Source: Arsenicicoccus dermatophilus (GTDB lineage: Bacteria; Actinomycetota; Actinomycetes; Actinomycetales; Dermatophilaceae). Taken from it: a DNA stretch of 64,000 bases. The translations under genes were made by a program, and so were the position numbers. Below the pieces are notes generated by a model. It did no database searches. It had not been told where the DNA came from and saw only the letters and a list, made by a program, of their open reading frames with translations. Location of the stretch: contig NZ_JAKZHU010000001.1 in NCBI RefSeq assembly GCF_022568795.1, positions 992,001 through 1,056,000 of the forward strand. The letters run 5' to 3'. Numbering within the stretch: position 1 is the stretch's first letter; each line of letters starts with the position of its first letter. Below are positions 60,700 through 64,000 of the stretch, one piece after another.

Positions 60700-61197
60700 A
60701 TGACGGATCCCACCTCCATCCCCAGCTTCCCGCCGGCCGCCGACGAGCACCCGCTGCGCGGCCAGGTCATCGACGCCCTGCACGACGACGGGCTGATGGC
60801 CGACATCGACGCCGACGGCGACGTCTCGTTCAAGGTCCAGGGCCAGCAGCTCTTCGTCCGCTGCATCGAGGGCGAGGTCACGATCATGCGGGTCTTCGGC
60901 CAGTGGCAGATCGGCGACGACATCCCGCAGGACGAGCTGTCCCAGCTGCGCGCCTGCAACGAGCTCAACCTGCGCATGAGCGTCGTCAAGTCCGGGCTGG
61001 CCGGCGGCACCCTCGTGGTCACCGCGGAGCACGTGATGCTGCCCGGCACCGACGTCAAGACCCTGCTGCCCATGACCACCTCCGTGGTGCTCACCGCGGT
61101 CCACACCTGGCACCAGATCGTCACCGGCGACCTGCAGTTCGACACCGGCCTGGTGCCCGGCGAGGGCGACCAGCCCGAGGGTGGCCTGCCCAGCTGA
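60700..61197 (+). CDS. YbjN-domain protein
   Basis: A 165-residue acidic protein of the YbjN superfamily (type III secretion chaperone-like fold): FKVQGQQLFVRCIEGEVTIM, LRACNELNLRMSVVK, LVVTAEHVML. In actinomycetes such proteins are common and uncharacterised; a chaperone-like role is only suggested by fold. TAGGGT is 6 nt before ATG 60700 (leaderless). It diverges from glgX. Confidence 0.8.
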   Translation: MTDPTSIPSFPPAADEHPLRGQVIDALHDDGLMADIDADGDVSFKVQGQQLFVRCIEGEVTIMRVFGQWQIGDDIPQDELSQLRACNELNLRMSVVKSGLAGGTLVVTAEHVMLPGTDVKTLLPMTTSVVLTAVHTWHQIVTGDLQFDTGLVPGEGDQPEGGLPS

Positions 61198-61223
61198 TCA
61201 CCTGGCCGCTGCCCCGCGAGCCG

Positions 61224-61263
61224 ACGCGCCCCCGACCGTCCACCCGGACGGCCGGGGGCGCGT
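61224..61263 (+). terminator. Terminator after YbjN gene
   Basis: An 11-bp outer stem (61224-61234 with 61253-61263) and an inner 5-bp stem (CCGTC/GACGG) are separated by a one-base mismatch. It begins 27 nt after the stop codon. Confidence 0.65.
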
Positions 61264-61296
61264 TGCATCGGGGTGTCGATCGTCTCGCACGGCAAG

Positions 61297-61310
61297 TTAC
61301 CTGCCGGTAA
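61297..61310 (+). promoter_or_regulatory. Candidate operator upstream of etfBA
   Basis: TTACCTGCCGGTAA is a palindrome with 5-bp perfect arms and a 4-nt spacer, about 70 nt before etfB in an AT-richer promoter region. TTACC/GGTAA half-sites suit TetR-type fatty-acid regulators of actinomycetes; the regulator is not encoded nearby. Confidence 0.45.
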
Positions 61311-61380
61311 TGTAGTTGAGTAGCACAAGCACGGGTCTCGACCGAGGCCACCGTGGACGATAGAGAAGAGGACCCGCACG

Positions 61381-62166
61381 ATGGACATCGTTGTCTGCGT
61401 CAAGCACGTGCCGGACGCCCAGGGCGACCGCGGCTTCGACGAGTCCGACTGGACGACCGACCGCCAGGCCGTCGACGGCCTGATGTCCGAGCTGGACGAG
61501 TACCCCATGGAGGAGGCCCTGCGCCTCGTGGAGGCCGGCGAGGGCACCATCACCGTCCTCACGATGGGTCCTGACGTGGCGGCCGACGCCATCAAGAAGG
61601 CCCTGCAGATGGGCGCCGACAAGGGCATCCACGTCAACGACGAGGCGCTGCACGGCTCGGACGCCGTCGCCACGTCGCTGGTGCTCGCGGAGGCGATCAA
61701 GAAGGCAGGTCAGCCGGACCTGGTGATGTTCGGCATGGCCTCGACCGACGGCGCCATGAGCGTGGTCCCCGCGATGGTGGCCGAGCGCCTGGGCCTGCCG
61801 CAGGTCACCCTGGCCTCCGAGCTCGGCGTCGAGGGCGGTACCGTGAGCATCCGCCGCGACGGCGACACGGCCACCCAGCGCCTCCAGGCCGCCCTGCCCG
61901 CCGTCGTCTCGGTCACCGACCAGACCGGCAACGAGCCGCGCTACCCCTCCTTCAAGGGGATCATGGCCGCCAAGAAGAAGCCCGTGGAGACCTGGTCGCT
62001 CGCCGACCTCGGCCTCGACGCCGACCAGGTGGGCCTGGGTGCCGCCCGCACCAAGGTCGAGCAGGCCACCCCTCGCCCGCCGCGCGAGCAGGGCACCATC
62101 GTCAAGGACGAGGGGGACGGCGGCGCCAAGCTCGCCGAGTTCCTCGTCGCCAAGAAGTTCGTCTGA
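61381..62166 (+). CDS. etfB: Electron transfer flavoprotein beta subunit
   Basis: EtfB binds AMP and, with EtfA, carries electrons from acyl-CoA dehydrogenases to the quinone pool. The 261 residues have MDIVVCVKHVPD, the signature VLTMGPDVAADAIKKALQMGADKGIHV, and the C-terminal segment FKGIMAAKKKPVETW that wraps around EtfA. ATG 61381 has AAGAGG at 8 nt. An etfBA operon with a 31-nt gap. Confidence 0.95.
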   Translation: MDIVVCVKHVPDAQGDRGFDESDWTTDRQAVDGLMSELDEYPMEEALRLVEAGEGTITVLTMGPDVAADAIKKALQMGADKGIHVNDEALHGSDAVATSLVLAEAIKKAGQPDLVMFGMASTDGAMSVVPAMVAERLGLPQVTLASELGVEGGTVSIRRDGDTATQRLQAALPAVVSVTDQTGNEPRYPSFKGIMAAKKKPVETWSLADLGLDADQVGLGAARTKVEQATPRPPREQGTIVKDEGDGGAKLAEFLVAKKFV

Positions 62167-62197
62167 GCCGGCCACCGCGACAAAGGAGTTCACTGAC

Positions 62198-63148
62198 ATG
62201 GCTGAAGTTCTCGTTCTGGTCGACCACACCGACGGCAAGCTCAAGAAGACCTCCGCCGAGCTGCTGACGCTGGCGCGCCGCGTCGGCGAGCCCAGCGCCG
62301 TCTTCCTCGGCAAGGGCGTCGAGACCGCCCTCCCGGTCCTCGCCAAGTACGGCGCCGAGAAGGTCTACGTCGTCGACGACGACTCCTTCGGGCAGTTCCT
62401 CGTCGGCCCGGCCGTCGACGCCCTGGCCGCCGTGGTGCAGCAGACCTCGCCCGCCGCGGTCCTGATGACCACCGGCACCGACGCCAAGGAGATCGCGGCC
62501 CGCCTGGCCGTCCGCTGCGACGGTGGCCTGATCACCGATGCCGTCGACGTGCAGGGCGGCGGCAACGGCGTCCTCGCCACCCAGTCGGTCTTCGCCGGGA
62601 ACTGGACCGTGCAGTCCACGGGCACCCGGGGCACGACCTTCGTGACCGTCAAGCCCGCCTCCGTGGCTCCCGAGGCCGCCCAGGGTGCCGGCGCCCTGCA
62701 GCCCGTGGAGGTGCAGATCTCCGACGCCGCCAAGGCCGTGCAGATCACCGACGCCCAGCCCAAGCAGTCCACGGGCCGTCCGGACCTGGCCACCGCCCAG
62801 GTCGTCGTCTCCGGCGGTCGCGGCACCGGCGGTGACTTCTCCACGGTCGAGGCCTTCGCCGACTCGATGAAGGCCGCCGTCGGCGCCTCCCGGGCCGCCG
62901 TCGACGCCGGGTGGTACCCGCACTCCTCGCAGGTCGGCCAGACCGGCAAGCAGGTGTCGCCGCAGCTGTACGTCGCGTGCGGGATCTCCGGTGCGATCCA
63001 GCACCGCGCCGGCATGCAGACGTCCAAGACGATCGTGGCGATCAACAAGGACGAGGAGGCCCCGATCTTCGAGCTCGTCGACTTCGGCGTGGTGGGCGAC
63101 CTCTTCTCCGTGCTTCCGCAGGCCACCGAGGCCGTCCAGAAGCGCTGA
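62198..63148 (+). CDS. etfA: Electron transfer flavoprotein alpha subunit
   Basis: EtfA holds the FAD. The 316 residues have an N-terminal domain ([20 protein letters not shown]) and the C-terminal FAD domain: [49 protein letters not shown] and [24 protein letters not shown] 62198 has AAAGGAG at 10 nt. Candidate electron donors include the methylsuccinyl-CoA dehydrogenase expected for the ethylmalonyl-CoA pathway, which is not encoded in this window. Confidence 0.96.
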   Translation: MAEVLVLVDHTDGKLKKTSAELLTLARRVGEPSAVFLGKGVETALPVLAKYGAEKVYVVDDDSFGQFLVGPAVDALAAVVQQTSPAAVLMTTGTDAKEIAARLAVRCDGGLITDAVDVQGGGNGVLATQSVFAGNWTVQSTGTRGTTFVTVKPASVAPEAAQGAGALQPVEVQISDAAKAVQITDAQPKQSTGRPDLATAQVVVSGGRGTGGDFSTVEAFADSMKAAVGASRAAVDAGWYPHSSQVGQTGKQVSPQLYVACGISGAIQHRAGMQTSKTIVAINKDEEAPIFELVDFGVVGDLFSVLPQATEAVQKR

Positions 63149-63163
63149 GCCCCAGGCGCTCTC

Positions 63164-63204
63164 GCGGCGGGCCGCCCTCCCCGACGGGGAGGGCGGCCCG
63201 CCGC
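63164..63204 (+). terminator. Terminator after etfBA
   Basis: A 19-bp perfect stem (63164-63182 with 63186-63204) with a 3-nt loop lies 15 nt after the etfA stop. Confidence 0.8.
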
Positions 63205-63316
63205 CGTCATCCGGTTGCCGGCGCCCCGCCGGGGTGGAGGCAGGCCTCCTCGGGGGCCGCAGGCTGAGCCTGCGCCCGAGGCATCCCGGCCCCGGGGCCC
63301 GATCCCGAGGAGTGCC

Positions 63317-63577
63317 ATGCCCAGCTCCACCCTGGTGACCCAGGAGCGTTGGGCCCGAGCCACTTTCGCGCTCGGGATCTTGTGCGTGCTCGCCCTCGCG
63401 GCCCCGCTCGCCCACGTCGTGCTCGTCGTCGCCACCCTGACCTGCGCCTGGACGTGGCGGCGGGCGGGCGGCACCCGCACGGGCCGGGTGTGGGCGCTCG
63501 TCGGGCTGGGCCTGTGCCTGCTGCCGGTGCTGATCGTGACCGTGACGAGCCTGGCCACCGCGGGCGCCTCGAGCTGA
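63317..63577 (+). CDS. Small membrane protein, DUF4190-like
   Basis: The 86-residue product has two hydrophobic helices ([25 protein letters not shown] and [22 protein letters not shown]) joined by a short basic loop, as in DUF4190-type small proteins. ATG 63317 has GAGGAG at 5 nt; a start further upstream (63215) adds arginine/proline-rich sequence over the terminator region. Function unknown. Confidence 0.7.
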   Translation: MPSSTLVTQERWARATFALGILCVLALAAPLAHVVLVVATLTCAWTWRRAGGTRTGRVWALVGLGLCLLPVLIVTVTSLATAGASS

Positions 63578-63662
63578 GCCGCGCGCCGTGGGGAACCGCG
63601 CGGTGCCAGGGTGCGTCCAGGAAGGAGTGCGGCGCCCGCCGCACACGATGGGGGAGGCACAG

Positions 63663-64000
63663 ATGACCGCACGACGGTCCCAGGTCGTGGCCCTCGGGAT
63701 CACGGCCGTCCTGGCCGGCACGCTGACCGGCTGCGCGCAGGAGACCCGCCGGACGTCCGCGGGGGTGTGCGTGGACGCGCAGACCAACGAGCGACTGCCC
63801 GACTCCGAGTGCGACGACCGGCGCCGCGGCGCCCACGGCGTGGTCGGACGCTGGGCCCGGTGGTACTACTACAGCGACGGCGCGCGGGTGCCCCGGGTGG
63901 GCGGCAAGGTCAGCGGCGGGTCGTTCAGCGCACCGAGCGACCACAGCTATGTCACCGGGGGCGTCGACCCCCGGGGCACCACGAGCCTGAAGTCCTCGAC
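63663..64000 (+). CDS. Putative lipoprotein, 3' end beyond window
   Basis: The frame is open to the end of the window (112 codons seen). It begins [20 protein letters not shown] and reaches a lipobox LTGC at residues 21-24, so it is probably exported and lipidated. The mature part has two cysteines (GVCVDA, SECDD), then [26 protein letters not shown]. Similar Tyr/Gly-rich secreted proteins of unknown function occur in actinomycetes. The ATG has GGGAGG at 5 nt. Confidence 0.7.
   Translation, partial: MTARRSQVVALGITAVLAGTLTGCAQETRRTSAGVCVDAQTNERLPDSECDDRRRGAHGVVGRWARWYYYSDGARVPRVGGKVSGGSFSAPSDHSYVTGGVDPRGTTSLKSS

Overview
The window comes from the chromosome of a very GC-rich actinomycete. Indicators are near-universal G/C at third codon positions, a NucS mismatch endonuclease, the GlgE alpha-glucan pathway, and many starts lying only 6-7 nt downstream of a TANNNT -10 hexamer (leaderless mRNAs). 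Gene content fits Micrococcales (Intrasporangiaceae/Ornithinimicrobiaceae-like), but the family is inference.

Layout. (1) 52-6909: ATP synthase genes atpB-E-F-H-A-G-D, closed by an 18-bp hairpin. (2) 7024-18440: a Wzx/Wzy/Wzz-type exopolysaccharide cluster with five glycosyltransferases, a flippase, a polymerase/ligase, a chain-length protein, an acyltransferase and an uncharacterised lipoprotein. It lies between atpD and atpC, so the epsilon gene is 12 kb from its operon. (3) 18873-19592: atpC (short epsilon) and a frameshifted DUF2550 gene. (4) 19952-41202: a region rich in B12 and acyl-CoA genes: cobalamin adenosyltransferase, ethylmalonyl-CoA mutase, a double 3-hydroxyacyl-CoA dehydrogenase, crotonyl-CoA carboxylase/reductase, epimerase, a frameshifted thiolase, MeaB, and a MarR regulator with an isobutyryl-CoA-mutase-type large subunit. 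Together they make most of an ethylmalonyl-CoA pathway plus cofactor supply. nucS, a STAS protein, two polysaccharide deacetylases, a hydrolase and an IS256-family element inside a membrane-protein gene are interspersed. (5) 41263-46930: thioredoxin/TPR protein, inositol-phosphatase-like protein, phosphoglucomutase, and a His-rich permease/TIGR03943 pair. (6) 47042-60592: alpha-glucan metabolism: glgE-treS-(maltokinase fused to glgB), divergent glgP, and glgX. (7) 60700-64000: YbjN protein, etfBA, a small membrane protein and a lipoprotein cut by the window end.

How they fit together. The CoA genes would turn two acetyl-CoA into crotonyl-CoA, ethylmalonyl-CoA and methylsuccinyl-CoA. The adenosyltransferase and MeaB would serve the two mutases, and EtfAB could take electrons from the acyl-CoA dehydrogenases such routes need. 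Pgm, TreS, Mak, GlgE, GlgB, GlgP and GlgX form a synthesis and breakdown cycle for branched alpha-glucan.

Caution. Five genes carry disruptions besides the IS insertion. Three are explained by one missing G in a G-run, one by a loss or gain at a GGC repeat, and one by a 7-bp tandem duplication. Some may be sequencing errors. No tRNA, rRNA, CRISPR array or prophage was seen.
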